DNA of 64,000 bases. It comes from Streptomyces sp. NBC_00237 (GTDB taxonomy: Bacteria; Actinomycetota; Actinomycetes; Streptomycetales; Streptomycetaceae). The stretch's first letter is position 1. Every line of letters begins with the position of its first letter. Shown piece by piece: positions 37,219 to 45,302 of the stretch. The stretch is taken from assembly GCF_026342435.1 (NCBI RefSeq), contig NZ_JAPEMT010000001.1:1854501-1918500 (forward strand). Direction: 5' to 3'. The notes under the pieces were generated by a model. It ran no database searches. It saw nothing but the letters and a program-made list of their open reading frames with translations, and was not told where the DNA came from. A program made the translations under genes and the position numbers.

Positions 37219-38334
37219 TCAGGGCTCGTTCGTCCAGCCTTCGAGGGCCTCGCGGGTCTCCGGTCCGTACACGCCCTTCGGCTCGTCGTCGATGCCCATG
37301 TACGACTGGAAGCTCACGACGGATTCCGTCACGCGCGCCGTGTAGCGGCCGTCCCTCGGGCCGTTGTACAGCGCGACCTGGTGGAGGCGTTCCTGGAGTT
37401 CCGTCACGTCGGGGCCCGTCGATCCCTCGGCGAGGGTGCCCGGAGGGAGTTCGTCCTTCGGGGGGTCCGTGGGCTCGGGGGCCTTCGTGGTGGCGGGGGG
37501 CGGGGGCTGCGGCTTCTTGGTGGCGCTGGCCGTGGGCTTCTTGGGGGTGGTCGCGGAGCGGGAGGCACGGGTGGGGGTGGGGAGGGCGTCGCGGGTGCGG
37601 GTGGCGGACGCCGTCGCCGAGCGGGACGGGGCCGGGCTGGGCGTCTCCTCGGTCACCTGGGTGGGGGCGGTGGTGACGCGGGGGCCGGGGAGGGCGCGGG
37701 CGGGCTCGGGGGGCGAGTCGAAGGCGCCCAGGGCGAAGGTGGTCCCGGCGAGGACCGCGAGGGTCGCGGCGGCCGTGAGGAGGGCGAGGCCCTTGCGGCG
37801 GGGCTTTGCGGGGGGCTCGGCTTCCGGGCCGGGGGCGGTGGGCGGTATCGGGCGGAGCGGCATGGTCTGTTCGGCCGGAGCGAGGGGCCGCTGCGCGTGC
37901 GGCTCTCCGTCGGGTTGCTGGCTGCGGTCACTGCCGGGGGCGCTGCCCCCGGACCCCCGCTCCTCAAACGCCGGAGGGGCTGGATGGTGCGGCGGCGCTG
38001 AGTGGTGCGGCGAGCCGGGGGTGTGCGGCGAACCGGGAGTGTGCGGCGAACCGGGGGTGTGGGGCGAGCCCGGGGTGCGCGGCGAGCCTGGAGTGTGCGG
38101 CGTGCCGGAGGTCTGCTGCGAGGGGGGCTCGGTCGGGTCCGTCAGGTTGACGTACGGGCGGATGCGGAGGGGGTTGAAGTCTTCCGCGTCGGCTATCTGG
38201 GCCGAGCGTTCCGCCTGGTGGGCCTCGGAGGCGCGGCGGGCGCAGTCGCAGTGCGCGGTGCCCGGGCCGGGTCTGTTTTCGTCCGGTGCTGCCCGTTCCG
38301 TACCGCATTCAGGACATAGGTGTCCGTTTTCCAT
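37219..38334 (-). CDS. Membrane protein with zinc-knuckle start and C-terminal peptidoglycan-binding domain
   Basis: 371 residues. The N-terminus has CPECGTE and CDC, a possible zinc site in the cytosol. A disordered linker with five HTPGSP/RTPGSP repeats follows, then one membrane helix (about 178-200, LALLTAAATLAVLAGTTFAL), an outside Ser/Thr/Pro-rich linker and a PG_binding_1 domain (about 300-365: GSTGPDVTELQERLHQVALYNG, GPETREALEGW). It is probably anchored in the membrane and reaches the wall. Part of the linker is encoded by a dispersed Streptomyces repeat (37932-37986). Confidence 0.82.
   Translation of the reverse strand: MENGHLCPECGTERAAPDENRPGPGTAHCDCARRASEAHQAERSAQIADAEDFNPLRIRPYVNLTDPTEPPSQQTSGTPHTPGSPRTPGSPHTPGSPHTPGSPHTPGSPHHSAPPHHPAPPAFEERGSGGSAPGSDRSQQPDGEPHAQRPLAPAEQTMPLRPIPPTAPGPEAEPPAKPRRKGLALLTAAATLAVLAGTTFALGAFDSPPEPARALPGPRVTTAPTQVTEETPSPAPSRSATASATRTRDALPTPTRASRSATTPKKPTASATKKPQPPPPATTKAPEPTDPPKDELPPGTLAEGSTGPDVTELQERLHQVALYNGPRDGRYTARVTESVVSFQSYMGIDDEPKGVYGPETREALEGWTNEP
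37932..37986. repeat. Dispersed Streptomyces-type palindromic repeat within a coding linker
   Basis: The segment contains a GGGGGCGCTGCCCCC hairpin and then CCTCAAACGCCGGAGGGGC. From memory this pair of elements recurs in intergenic DNA of many Streptomyces. Here it is translated as part of the disordered linker (PPAFEERGSGGSAPGS). Confidence 0.6.
38011..38106. repeat. 18-bp minisatellite encoding HTPGSP repeats
   Basis: Five to six copies of an 18-base unit (consensus GGCGAACCGGGGGTGTGC) in the linker of the peptidoglycan-binding protein. Confidence 0.8.
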
Positions 38335-38444
38335 GGGGTCCCCTCCCTTGAGCTGCCAGAGATTATGCAGACCTCGACAGCCGGACCCAACGGCCAGGTC
38401 CCGCCCAGCAGGCCATATCCGTACGAAACGATCAGGATGGAGGT

Positions 38445-40532
38445 ATGGCCCAGGAGAAGCAGCAGCCAGGTGAAGCTCCCGCCGTGCCCGGGGGCGGGGG
38501 ACCCTCCCTGCCCGGTGCGGGTCTTTCGCAGCGGGCCGTGCTCGTGTCGATCGGCGCGCTGCTGCTCGGCATGCTGCTGGCCGCCCTCGACCAGACCATC
38601 GTGTCCACCGCGTTGCCGACCATCGTCAGCGACCTCGGCGGGATGGACCACCTGTCGTGGGTGGTGACGGCGTACATGCTGGCGGCGACCGCCGCGACGC
38701 CGCTGTGGGGCAAGCTGGGCGACCAGTACGGGCGCAAGAAGCTGTTCCAGACCGCCATCGTGATCTTCCTCGTCGGCTCGGCGCTGTGCGGCGTCGCGCA
38801 GAACATGCCGCAGCTGATCGCCTTCCGCGCCCTCCAGGGCCTGGGCGGCGGCGGCCTGATGGTGCTGGCCATGGCGATCGTCGGAGACATCGTCGCGCCG
38901 CGCGAGCGGGGCAAGTACCAGGGGCTCTTCGGAGCGGTCTTCGGTACGACGAGCGTGCTCGGGCCGCTGCTGGGCGGAGTGTTCACGGAGCATCTGAGCT
39001 GGCGGTGGGTCTTCTACGTCAACCTCCCCGTCGGCATCGTGGCGCTGCTCGTGATCTCCACCGCGCTGCACATCCCGGTCCGCTCCACCCGGCACCGCAT
39101 CGACTACCTCGGCACCTTCCTGATCGCCTCCCTCGCGACCTGCCTCGTCCTGATCGCCTCCCTCGGCGGCACCACCTGGGCATGGGGATCGGTGCAGGTC
39201 ATCGGGCTCGCGGTGCTGAGCGTGCTGCTGCTGACCGCCTTCGTCAGGGTGGAGCGCCGGGCGGCGGAACCGGTGCTTCCGCCGAGGCTGTTCACCGTAC
39301 GGACCTTCGTCCTCAGCTCGATCATCAGCTTCGTCGTCGGCTTCGCGATGTTCGGGGCGATGACCTATCTGCCGACGTTCCTCCAGGTCGTGCGGGGCGT
39401 CTCGCCGACGATGTCGGGCGTGTACATGCTGCCGATGGTGCTCGGCATGCTGATCTCGACCACCGGGTCCGGGCAGATCGTCAGCAGGACCGGGCGGTGG
39501 AAGGTGTTCCCGGTGGTGGGGACGGCCGTCACGACCGTCGGTCTGGTGCTGCTGCACCAGCTCTCGCCCGGCAGCAGCACCTGGCAGATGAGCCTGTGCT
39601 TCTTCGTCTTCGGCGCGGGCCTCGGACTCGTCATGCAGGTGCTCGTCCTGATCGTGCAGAACGCCGTGCCGTACGAGGACCTGGGCGTCGCCACCTCCGG
39701 CGCCACCTTCTTCCGCTCGATCGGCGCGTCCTTCGGCGTCGCCCTCTTCGGCACGCTCTTCACCAGCCGCCTCGACGACAAGCTGACCTCCGCCCTCGCC
39801 GGGCAGCAGCTCCCGCCGGGGCTCGACGCGGCCCGGCTCGAATCCGACCCGCGCGCCATCTCCCAGCTGCCCGCCGCGCTGCGGCCCGAAGCGCTCGACG
39901 CGTACTCCTCCGCCATCACGGACGTGTTCCTGTACGCGGCACCGGTCGGGCTCGTCGCGTTCGTGCTGGCCTGGTTCCTCAAGGAGGACGGGCTGCGCGG
40001 GTCCGTCACCGCGCCCGAGGCTTCGCAGACCCTCGCCCCCAACCCCGTCGAGCGGTCCTCGCGGGACGAGGTGGCGCGGGCGCTCTCCGTGCTCGGCACC
40101 CGGGACGGGCGGCGGGCCGCGTACGAGCGGATCACCGAGCGCGCCGGGTACGACCACCTGCCGGTGGCGAGCTGGCTGCTGCTGCGGATGCGCAGGAACG
40201 GAATGGTCCAGCCCGCGATGCTCGCCGAGCGGGGCACCGTACCCCCGGACGTCGTGCGGGAGGGTGCCCGGCAGGTCGAGGTGCGCGGTCTCGCCCGGCG
40301 CGAGGGCCTGGCGCTCGTCCTCACCGAGTCGGGCACGGAGGCCGCCGACAGGCTGGCGGTGGCCCGCGAGGAGTCCCTCGCGGAGCTGCTCGGCGACTGG
40401 TGGGTGCCCGAGCGGCGCGACGAACTCAGCGCGCTGGTCGAGGAAGTCAGCGGCGACCTGTGCGGCTCGGACGACGAGCAGCCGACGGGCCTGGCGCTGG
40501 TGCGGAAGGAGGCGGGGCCCGTCGGGGGGTGA
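38445..40532 (+). CDS. MFS drug exporter (DHA2, 14 TM) with C-terminal winged-helix domain
   Basis: 695 residues. Typical EmrB/QacA features: LAALDQTIVSTALPTIVSDLGG (motif D1), GKLGDQYGRKKLF (motif A), LQGLGGGGLMVLAMAIVGDIV (motif B/C region) and 14 helices up to about residue 520. The last 160 residues form a soluble domain like MarR/winged helix (LGTRDGRRAAYERITERAGYD, VEVRGLARREGLALVLTESG, EESLAELLGDW), a fusion seen in several actinobacterial exporters that might sense the cargo. GGATGGAGG precedes the ATG. Confidence 0.9.
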   Translation: MAQEKQQPGEAPAVPGGGGPSLPGAGLSQRAVLVSIGALLLGMLLAALDQTIVSTALPTIVSDLGGMDHLSWVVTAYMLAATAATPLWGKLGDQYGRKKLFQTAIVIFLVGSALCGVAQNMPQLIAFRALQGLGGGGLMVLAMAIVGDIVAPRERGKYQGLFGAVFGTTSVLGPLLGGVFTEHLSWRWVFYVNLPVGIVALLVISTALHIPVRSTRHRIDYLGTFLIASLATCLVLIASLGGTTWAWGSVQVIGLAVLSVLLLTAFVRVERRAAEPVLPPRLFTVRTFVLSSIISFVVGFAMFGAMTYLPTFLQVVRGVSPTMSGVYMLPMVLGMLISTTGSGQIVSRTGRWKVFPVVGTAVTTVGLVLLHQLSPGSSTWQMSLCFFVFGAGLGLVMQVLVLIVQNAVPYEDLGVATSGATFFRSIGASFGVALFGTLFTSRLDDKLTSALAGQQLPPGLDAARLESDPRAISQLPAALRPEALDAYSSAITDVFLYAAPVGLVAFVLAWFLKEDGLRGSVTAPEASQTLAPNPVERSSRDEVARALSVLGTRDGRRAAYERITERAGYDHLPVASWLLLRMRRNGMVQPAMLAERGTVPPDVVREGARQVEVRGLARREGLALVLTESGTEAADRLAVAREESLAELLGDWWVPERRDELSALVEEVSGDLCGSDDEQPTGLALVRKEAGPVGG

Positions 40533-40544
40533 GCTCCCGCGGGC

Positions 40545-41048
40545 TCAGCTCTCGGGGTCGAGGCCCTCGGGGGCGAGGTCCTTGACGAACCAGTGCTCCG
40601 CGTACTGCTTCGCGTTGAGCGCCTCTACCTCCCGGTAGCCGTGCTTGGCGTAGAGGCCGCGCGCCTCCACCAGGTCGTTGCGGGTGTCGAGCTGGAGGCG
40701 CCGGACGCCGTAGGCGCGCGCCGTCTTCTCGACGGCCGCGAGCAGGAGCCCGCCCGCGCCGGTGCCGCGTGCCTCGGGACGTACGAACACCCTTGTCAGC
40801 TCGCCCACGTCGGGTTCGAGCAGCACCATTCCGGCGCACGCGGAGGGCGTGCCCCCGTACCGGCCCACGACGAAGGTGCCCGTCGGCGGGACCAGCAGTT
40901 CCGTGCCGTCGTCGGTCAGACCCTCGTCGATCTCGTGCTCCGTCGCGGGGCGGTCCCAGTACCGGCTGGCGACCTCGTCGTAGTAGTCGCGGCGCAGGGC
41001 GGTGGCGTCCGGGGTGCGGGGGTGTTCGGTGGTGATGATCCAGGTCAT
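40545..41048 (-). CDS. GNAT family N-acetyltransferase
   Basis: 167 residues of GNAT fold: CAGMVLLEPDVGELTRVFVRPEARGTGAGGLLLAAVEKTA (acetyl-CoA binding R/QxxGxG/A loop as RGTGAG) and LQLDTRNDLVEARGLYAKHGYREV. It acetylates an unknown amine. Its stop lies 12 bases from the end of the convergent exporter gene. Confidence 0.92.
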   Translation of the reverse strand: MTWIITTEHPRTPDATALRRDYYDEVASRYWDRPATEHEIDEGLTDDGTELLVPPTGTFVVGRYGGTPSACAGMVLLEPDVGELTRVFVRPEARGTGAGGLLLAAVEKTARAYGVRRLQLDTRNDLVEARGLYAKHGYREVEALNAKQYAEHWFVKDLAPEGLDPES

Positions 41049-41189
41049 CGCACCTCTGTACCGGAGTCGTTGACCGTTTGGCCACCGGATTACGGGCTAC
41101 CCGGTGGGCGAGAGGGCGGACGCGACGGGCCTCGGCGCGACGCGTCCCCCACAACGCTTCTGACGCTTCACGTACCGGAAAGGCAGAGC

Positions 41190-41852
41190 ATGTCCACAGT
41201 CCTGATCATTGTGCTGATCGTGGTGGTCGTGATCGCCGTCGCGGCGGCCGTCGTCCTCCTCGGTCCCGGACGGGGCCGGGTGGGCCGAGGTGCCTCCCTG
41301 AAGAGCCGGTTCGGCCCCGAGTACGACCGGGTGGTGGCCCGTCACGAGGGCGACACGAAGGCCGCCGAACTGGAGCTCGGCGAGCGGGTGAAGCGGTACG
41401 GCGACTTCCGGCCGCGCGAGCTGAGCCGGGAACGGCACGAGAGTTACGTGGCCCTGTGGGCCGGAATCCAGGAGCAGTTCGTCGACTCCCCGCCGAAGGC
41501 GGTCGCCGAGGCCCACGGCCTGGTGTCCCGGGTCGCCGCCGAACGCGGCTACCCGGAGGGTGAGAAGGAGCAGATGGACGCCCTGTCCGTGCACCACGCC
41601 AAGCACCTGGACGGCTTCCGCCGGGTGGGCCGCGCCTCCCGGGGCGAGGGCGGCACGGAGGAGATGCGCGAGGCCCTGGTCGAGGCCCGGGAGCTGTTCG
41701 AGGCGCTGGTCACGGACCGCGCCGGCCGGACGGCGGGGCGCGACGGGCACGGGCGCGGCACACAGCGCGGCACGCACGGCAAGGACGAGCACGGTTCGCA
41801 CCGGCCGGGACTGCTGGGCCGGTCCGCCAAGGCCAAGGGGAGTGGAGTCTGA
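41190..41852 (+). CDS. Single-span membrane protein with conserved helical domain
   Basis: 220 residues: an N-terminal helix (VLIIVLIVVVVIAVAAAVVLLG), then a soluble domain with LKSRFGPEYDRVVARHEGDTKAAELELGERVKRYGDF and HESYVALWAGIQEQFVDSPPKAVAEAHGLV, a pattern found in many uncharacterised Streptomyces proteins. A His/Gly/Arg-rich tail ends it. The next gene follows after one base and shares a helical, low-complexity character, so they form a pair. Function unknown. Confidence 0.75.
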   Translation: MSTVLIIVLIVVVVIAVAAAVVLLGPGRGRVGRGASLKSRFGPEYDRVVARHEGDTKAAELELGERVKRYGDFRPRELSRERHESYVALWAGIQEQFVDSPPKAVAEAHGLVSRVAAERGYPEGEKEQMDALSVHHAKHLDGFRRVGRASRGEGGTEEMREALVEARELFEALVTDRAGRTAGRDGHGRGTQRGTHGKDEHGSHRPGLLGRSAKAKGSGV

Positions 41853-41853
41853 C

Positions 41854-42489
41854 ATGACGTACGAATCCGGAAACGACCGGCCCGCGGGCGCACCGCAGGC
41901 CCGAGGCGAGGACACGGCCGCGCACGGTACGCCCGCCCCCTCCGCACGCGGCGTCGACGCCGAACCGGACGCGCTGCACGACCCGGTGCGGGCGGAGCGG
42001 CAGAAGCACTCGGCACGGGACTTCGGGGTGACGGGCGCGGGCGGCTCCCCGGACATCGGCCCGCTGCACCGGCCGCCGCAGCAGGAGGGACACCGGGCCG
42101 CCCAGCCGTCGGAGGGGCACCTACCTCCCCGGGCCCCGGACCAGGCCCCGGGGCGCACCCCGGACCAGACCCTCGGCCACACCCCGGGCCAGGCTCCCGC
42201 CCACCAGCCCGGCGCAGGGGCCCAGCTCCTTCCGCACGGTGAGCGGGACAAGCTGGGACTGCGCCTCCAGCAGGCGGTCAACCACTTCGTGGACGAGCCG
42301 CGTCGCGCGGTCGAGGAGGCCGACCACGTACTGGAGGAGACCGCCAGGCACCTCACGGAGACCCTCGCCGAGCACCGCCGTTCGCTGCGCGGAGCCTGGG
42401 AGTCGGCGGACCACCGCACGGAGACCGAGGAACTGCGGGTCGCCCTGCGCAAGTACCGCGAGGTGACCGAGCGCCTGCTCCAGATCTAA
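41854..42489 (+). CDS. Hypothetical protein, disordered N-terminus and helical C-terminus
   Basis: 211 residues starting at the ATG one base after the previous stop. The first 120 residues are Pro/Gly/Gln-rich with PDQAPGRTPDQTLGHTPGQ-type repeats; the last 80 are amphipathic helix (KLGLRLQQAVNHFVDEPRRAVEEADHVLEETARHLTETL). It probably partners with the upstream membrane protein. The stop codon lies in a tandem repeat (42473-42544). Confidence 0.7.
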   Translation: MTYESGNDRPAGAPQARGEDTAAHGTPAPSARGVDAEPDALHDPVRAERQKHSARDFGVTGAGGSPDIGPLHRPPQQEGHRAAQPSEGHLPPRAPDQAPGRTPDQTLGHTPGQAPAHQPGAGAQLLPHGERDKLGLRLQQAVNHFVDEPRRAVEEADHVLEETARHLTETLAEHRRSLRGAWESADHRTETEELRVALRKYREVTERLLQI

Positions 42490-42544
42490 CGCCTGCTCCA
42501 GATCTGGCGCTCGGTCCGGATCTGGCGCTCGGTCCAGATCTGAT
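42473..42544. repeat. Four 18-bp tandem repeats overlapping a stop codon
   Basis: Units at 42473, 42491, 42509 and 42527 follow the pattern GCYYGSTCCRGATCTRRC. The first contains the TAA stop of the preceding gene. Confidence 0.8.
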
Positions 42545-42556
42545 GCGTACGGTCCG

Positions 42557-42730
42557 TCAGGCGGTCTTCGGACCGGTCTGCTGGACCACCTCGAACGACC
42601 ACACCGTGGAACCGGAGGCGGCGGGCTTGGGACGCTCGCCGCCTTCCGCGCTGCCCGCACCGCGCTGGTGCGCCTCCTTCATGGGGCCCTCCATCCACGC
42701 CTTGAAGGCGTCCTCGTCACGCCAGCGCAC
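42557..42730 (-). pseudogene. 3' remnant of an antibiotic biosynthesis monooxygenase (ABM) gene
   Basis: A minus-strand frame of 57 codons, too short for routine calling, reads VRWRDEDAFKAWMEGPMKEAHQ and later ASGSTVWSFEVVQQTG. This is the C-terminal pattern of ABM/heme-degrading-type ferredoxin-fold monooxygenases. Directly upstream the frame meets TAG (42731-42733), and the sequence character switches to phage. The N-terminal half of the gene (about 50-60 residues) is missing from this side, which is what integration within the gene would give; the other part should lie beyond the right end of the prophage. Confidence 0.75.
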
Positions 42731-42760
42731 CTAGCGCTGATGTAGCTACAGCAAGGAGGC
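42715..42760. other. Probable attL region
   Basis: The ABM coding frame ends at 42731 and the first phage ribosome-binding site (AAGGAGG) is at 42753, so the crossover core must lie in or near this stretch. The exact core cannot be defined without the other junction. Confidence 0.6.
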
Positions 42761-42763
42761 GGC

Positions 42764-42880
42764 GTGACAAGGGAAGAGTGGCTGATCAAGTGGGGTGCGG
42801 AGCTCCCGGAACGGGATGGAACGTGGATGGCCGAACTTGCGCGCATCTGCTCCAGCGGCTCCGAAGAGGACGAAGCCTGA
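42764..42880 (+). CDS. 38-residue phage protein
   Basis: GTG start with AAGGAGG four bases upstream. The product MTREEWLIKWGAELPERDGT... ends with an acidic SEEDEA tail and looks like a small folded helix pair. A further ATG overlaps its stop (TGATG) and opens a 17-codon frame that I do not count. Function unknown. Confidence 0.55.
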   Translation: MTREEWLIKWGAELPERDGTWMAELARICSSGSEEDEA

Positions 42881-42979
42881 TGCCCAAGAAGCCCCGCCCA
42901 GCCCTCTCGGGGTACAAGACCCAGCACGTATGACGTGCGTGTGACATGGCCCTGCTGGGCCGTGGTGGAACAACGACAA

Positions 42980-43003
42980 GGCCCCCGACTTCTGTCGGGG
43001 GCC
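42980..43003 (+). terminator. Hairpin terminator near attL
   Basis: A perfect 10-bp stem GGCCCCCGAC/GTCGGGGGCC with a TTCT loop. The same stem sequence recurs at 59842-59865. Confidence 0.75.
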
Positions 43004-43034
43004 TGCCCTATGCCCTCAGAGGGCCTCAGCAGCC

Positions 43035-43241
43035 TCAGAGGCTGCCAGTCTTCAGGGCGTCGACGAAGACGCCCCAGCCAGCGTCAGAGACGTTGAGGGT
43101 TGGCCCTGCGGGGACCTTGCTGTCACGGATGGGGACCAGGCCCCCACGGATAGCTTCGGGAGCCCACTCCAGGCAGTTGCCGCCCTCAGGGCCGCTATAG
43201 CTGGACTTCACCCAAAGCGGGGCGGCGGGCTTCGCGTTCAC
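43035..43241 (-). CDS. DUF397 protein
   Basis: 68 residues: PLWVKSSYSGPEGGNCLEWAP and VPIRDSKVPAGPTLNVSDAGW are the DUF397 signature. These small proteins pair with XRE/DUF5753 regulators in Streptomyces, as here, where its start overlaps the regulator stop (ATGA). It probably modulates the regulator's DNA binding and thereby prophage immunity. Confidence 0.9.
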   Translation of the reverse strand: MNAKPAAPLWVKSSYSGPEGGNCLEWAPEAIRGGLVPIRDSKVPAGPTLNVSDAGWGVFVDALKTGSL

Positions 43242-44098
43242 AGTCTCTCCATCTGCTCTCTGATCAGATCGGCACTGTCCCCTGCGGAGAGTGCCTCACC
43301 AGCAATGCCAGCGTAAGCGGCAACAGCCTTGTGCACGTACCCCGGGTCTTCAATGATTCCGGCCGTACGATACGTCTCAACTGCAACCACTGTCGCGTGA
43401 TTTGGGCCTGTAATGAGGCTGGTTGCGTACTCGATGAGTAGGTGCGGCGGGGCATCCAGCGGCAGGATCTGAACACGAGTGGTGGGGCGTCCCCCATGGT
43501 CCAAAAGCGCACTGAGCTGCTCCCGCATTACGTCAGGCGACCCAATGACGCGCCTGATGACGCTCTCGCAAAGGATCACAGACAGCTCGGGAGGCTCAAC
43601 GCTCCTAAGCACGTCCTGCCGAGCCAGGCGACTTCCAACCTTGGCACTGATCTCCCGTTCGCTGGCGCGAGGATCACCAGCACGTAAGACGGCCAGGGCG
43701 TACCGTCCCGTCTGAACAAGGCCGGGAATGACAGTCGGAGACCACTCGCGTACCTCAATGGCCTTTTTCTCCAGGGCCATGCGACGTCGGTACAGCGCGG
43801 GAAAGCTGAGCGAGAGAGTCTCTTCGTGTAACCGCTTGTATTTTCCGTCAGTACCAAAGAACTTGTCCAGGCGCGACGGGAGTTCCTGAGGGATGGTTCC
43901 TGTGCCCTGTTCAAGGCGACTGATCGTTGCCCGGGACGTCCGAACTTCCTTGGCGACTACTGCTTGAGAGAGATCGAGATTCGTTCGATCAGAGACCAAC
44001 TCACTTCCGAACCTTTCTCGTGGCGTCAACTGCGCCTCTTCGCCAGCTTGTTCAATCTCCATGAACGCCCCGATCAGATGCTTGAGCACTAGTGGCAT
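43238..44098 (-). CDS. XRE-family regulator with DUF5753 domain, candidate immunity repressor
   Basis: 286 residues. The HTH (about 30-90) reads FGSELVSDRTNLDLSQAVVAKEVRTSRATISRLEQGTGTIP; the C-terminal DUF5753 domain contains SPTVIPGLVQTGRYALAVLRAG, RLARQDVL, CESVIRRVIGSPDVMREQL and GRPTTRVQILPLDAPPHLL. It is transcribed leftward, away from the long rightward early operon, which is the position of a temperate-phage repressor. Host genes of the same family exist in Streptomyces, so the immunity role is inferred from context. MEIEQ 12 codons in is an alternative start. Confidence 0.88.
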   Translation of the reverse strand: MPLVLKHLIGAFMEIEQAGEEAQLTPRERFGSELVSDRTNLDLSQAVVAKEVRTSRATISRLEQGTGTIPQELPSRLDKFFGTDGKYKRLHEETLSLSFPALYRRRMALEKKAIEVREWSPTVIPGLVQTGRYALAVLRAGDPRASEREISAKVGSRLARQDVLRSVEPPELSVILCESVIRRVIGSPDVMREQLSALLDHGGRPTTRVQILPLDAPPHLLIEYATSLITGPNHATVVAVETYRTAGIIEDPGYVHKAVAAYAGIAGEALSAGDSADLIREQMERL

Positions 44099-44200
44099 AA
44101 CGTGTCTTCTTGCTGGTCAGGAGCCTTGGCATATGCAGATCTGCACAAACCGCAGGTTGAGCACTGAACACCTAGCGAGCGTAGTCCTTGGTGGCCCAAA
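44099..44200. promoter_or_regulatory. Divergent promoter region with 12-bp palindrome
   Basis: Between the regulator and the early operon, TGCAGATCTGCA (44134-44145) is a perfect palindrome preceded by TTGGCATA. It is a candidate operator and early promoter. Confidence 0.45.
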
Positions 44201-44419
44201 GTGGAGCTGTCAAGAGGAAATCCCCACATTCGTTGGCGGTGCAGGGTCTTGCGAGCGAGCATCAAACCTCAGTGCGACTACGCCACTTACGCCCCCAAGG
44301 GCACCAAGTGTGTTGCGTGCAACGCGTACTTCGGCGAGTACGACGTAGCCCGGAGGACCGATGAAACTGAGGGGCCGGTGTACCGGCATGCAACTGCGCA
44401 GTGCGGAGGGGATGAATGA
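44201..44419 (+). CDS. Small Cys-containing phage protein
   Basis: Up to 72 residues; the true start is unclear (GTG 44201, or TTG 44249). The C-terminal half, YAPKGTKCVACNAYFGEYDVARR, has a CxxC knuckle. The stop overlaps the next start. First gene of the rightward operon. Confidence 0.5.
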   Translation: MELSRGNPHIRWRCRVLRASIKPQCDYATYAPKGTKCVACNAYFGEYDVARRTDETEGPVYRHATAQCGGDE

Positions 44420-44574
44420 TCAGCCTGAAGAAGCCCCCCACCTTCGGCGACTGGTGGACTGCGTACGGAGGCAGACGGAGACCCGAGGGGGTCATCAGCA
44501 TCCCTCAGGAGAACACCCCGCCTGAGTGCCGAGTGAAGGGGTGCCCCCATCGCCACCCGGAACGGCAGACATGA
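44416..44574 (+). CDS. 52-residue phage protein with Cys/His motif
   Basis: ATG overlapping the previous stop. The product MISLKKPPTFGDWWTAYGG... ends with ECRVKGCPHRHPERQ, a compact CxxxxCxHxH cluster that may bind zinc. Function unknown; coupled at both ends by overlapping start/stop codons. Confidence 0.6.
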   Translation: MISLKKPPTFGDWWTAYGGRRRPEGVISIPQENTPPECRVKGCPHRHPERQT

Positions 44575-44648
44575 AAACGCTACTGGCGAAGGCCATCCCC
44601 GTTCTCATGATCCTGGGAGCCCTAGTAGTTGCAGTGACACGCAGGTGA
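44571..44648 (+). CDS. 25-residue membrane peptide
   Basis: ATG overlapping the previous stop. MKTLLAKAIPVLMILGALVV and then AVTRR form a single hydrophobic helix between Lys and Arg. The tight coupling supports translation. It could be a membrane-acting toxin-like or exclusion peptide; unproven. Confidence 0.5.
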   Translation: MKTLLAKAIPVLMILGALVVAVTRR

Positions 44649-44661
44649 CTGAAGGAGAGAG

Positions 44662-45066
44662 ATGAAGATTGGCGACGTGCTTGCACGAGAGGGCACGGAA
44701 CTCCTGTGGCGAGCCACGGAGGGGGGACCCACCCTCATCCGAATCGAGAGCGAAACCGGCATTGAGGAGTGGGTGAACCCAAACCTCCCTGGCTTCGCCG
44801 TACTTGACCTCGATCCCGAGAATGCAGACCACACGCCCTACTTGCCCCCCGAAGGGGCGGAAGTGTCACTCATGGAGCGGACAGACGTTCGCGAGGGCGA
44901 CTGGGTACAGATGGGCCCTCGTTGGGTGAAGATCCTTCGTGTCAACCGTGCTTCTCCACGAGCCGTTCCCTGGCTGACGATCAGGGGGCGGTCAGGCCAC
45001 CCCCAGAGCTATCTCATGCAGCGTCCCATGCCCGGATGCCGCCCTGTGGCGGCCCATAGCGCCTAG
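44662..45066 (+). CDS. Phage protein of unknown function, 134 residues
   Basis: Clear GAAGGAGAGAG before the ATG. The product has MKIGDVLAREGTELLWRATEGG, TGIEEWVNPNLPGFAVLDLDP and REGDWVQMGPRWVKILRVNRA, a beta-rich soluble protein with a possible SH3-like C-terminal half. No family recognised. A 236-base gap follows without a gene. Confidence 0.7.
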   Translation: MKIGDVLAREGTELLWRATEGGPTLIRIESETGIEEWVNPNLPGFAVLDLDPENADHTPYLPPEGAEVSLMERTDVREGDWVQMGPRWVKILRVNRASPRAVPWLTIRGRSGHPQSYLMQRPMPGCRPVAAHSA

Positions 45067-45302
45067 AGGCGCTTCAAGACTTCCTGTCCCCCGCTGTGTG
45101 TTTCCGCCCCCCAGGGCAGGTACCCCACACTCCCCAAGCGCGGGGACAGGATGCAGATCCCCCGCCCTACTACTGAAGTTGATCGGCTTCAGTGCCCGGT
45201 AAGGGCGGGGCACCCCCGCCCCTCCGTTGGTCGAGTCCCCTGACTCCCAGCAGAGGGGCGGGGACTCCAACGGACAACACACCTAGTAGTGGGGGTAGTC
45301 CA

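Noticed and set aside
38011..38106. Regular 18-bp repeats that could suggest a CRISPR array
   Set aside because: Units are directly adjacent without spacers and encode HTPGSP in frame; this is a coding minisatellite.
37219..38334. Serine/threonine kinase or sigma/anti-sigma protein
   Set aside because: The Cys-rich start and single helix might suggest it, but there is no kinase or sigma-binding domain; the only clear domain is PG_binding_1.
42880..42933. 17-codon frame after the 38-residue phage protein
   Set aside because: Coupled start codon but too short and without any recognisable feature; mentioned only in the neighbour's entry.
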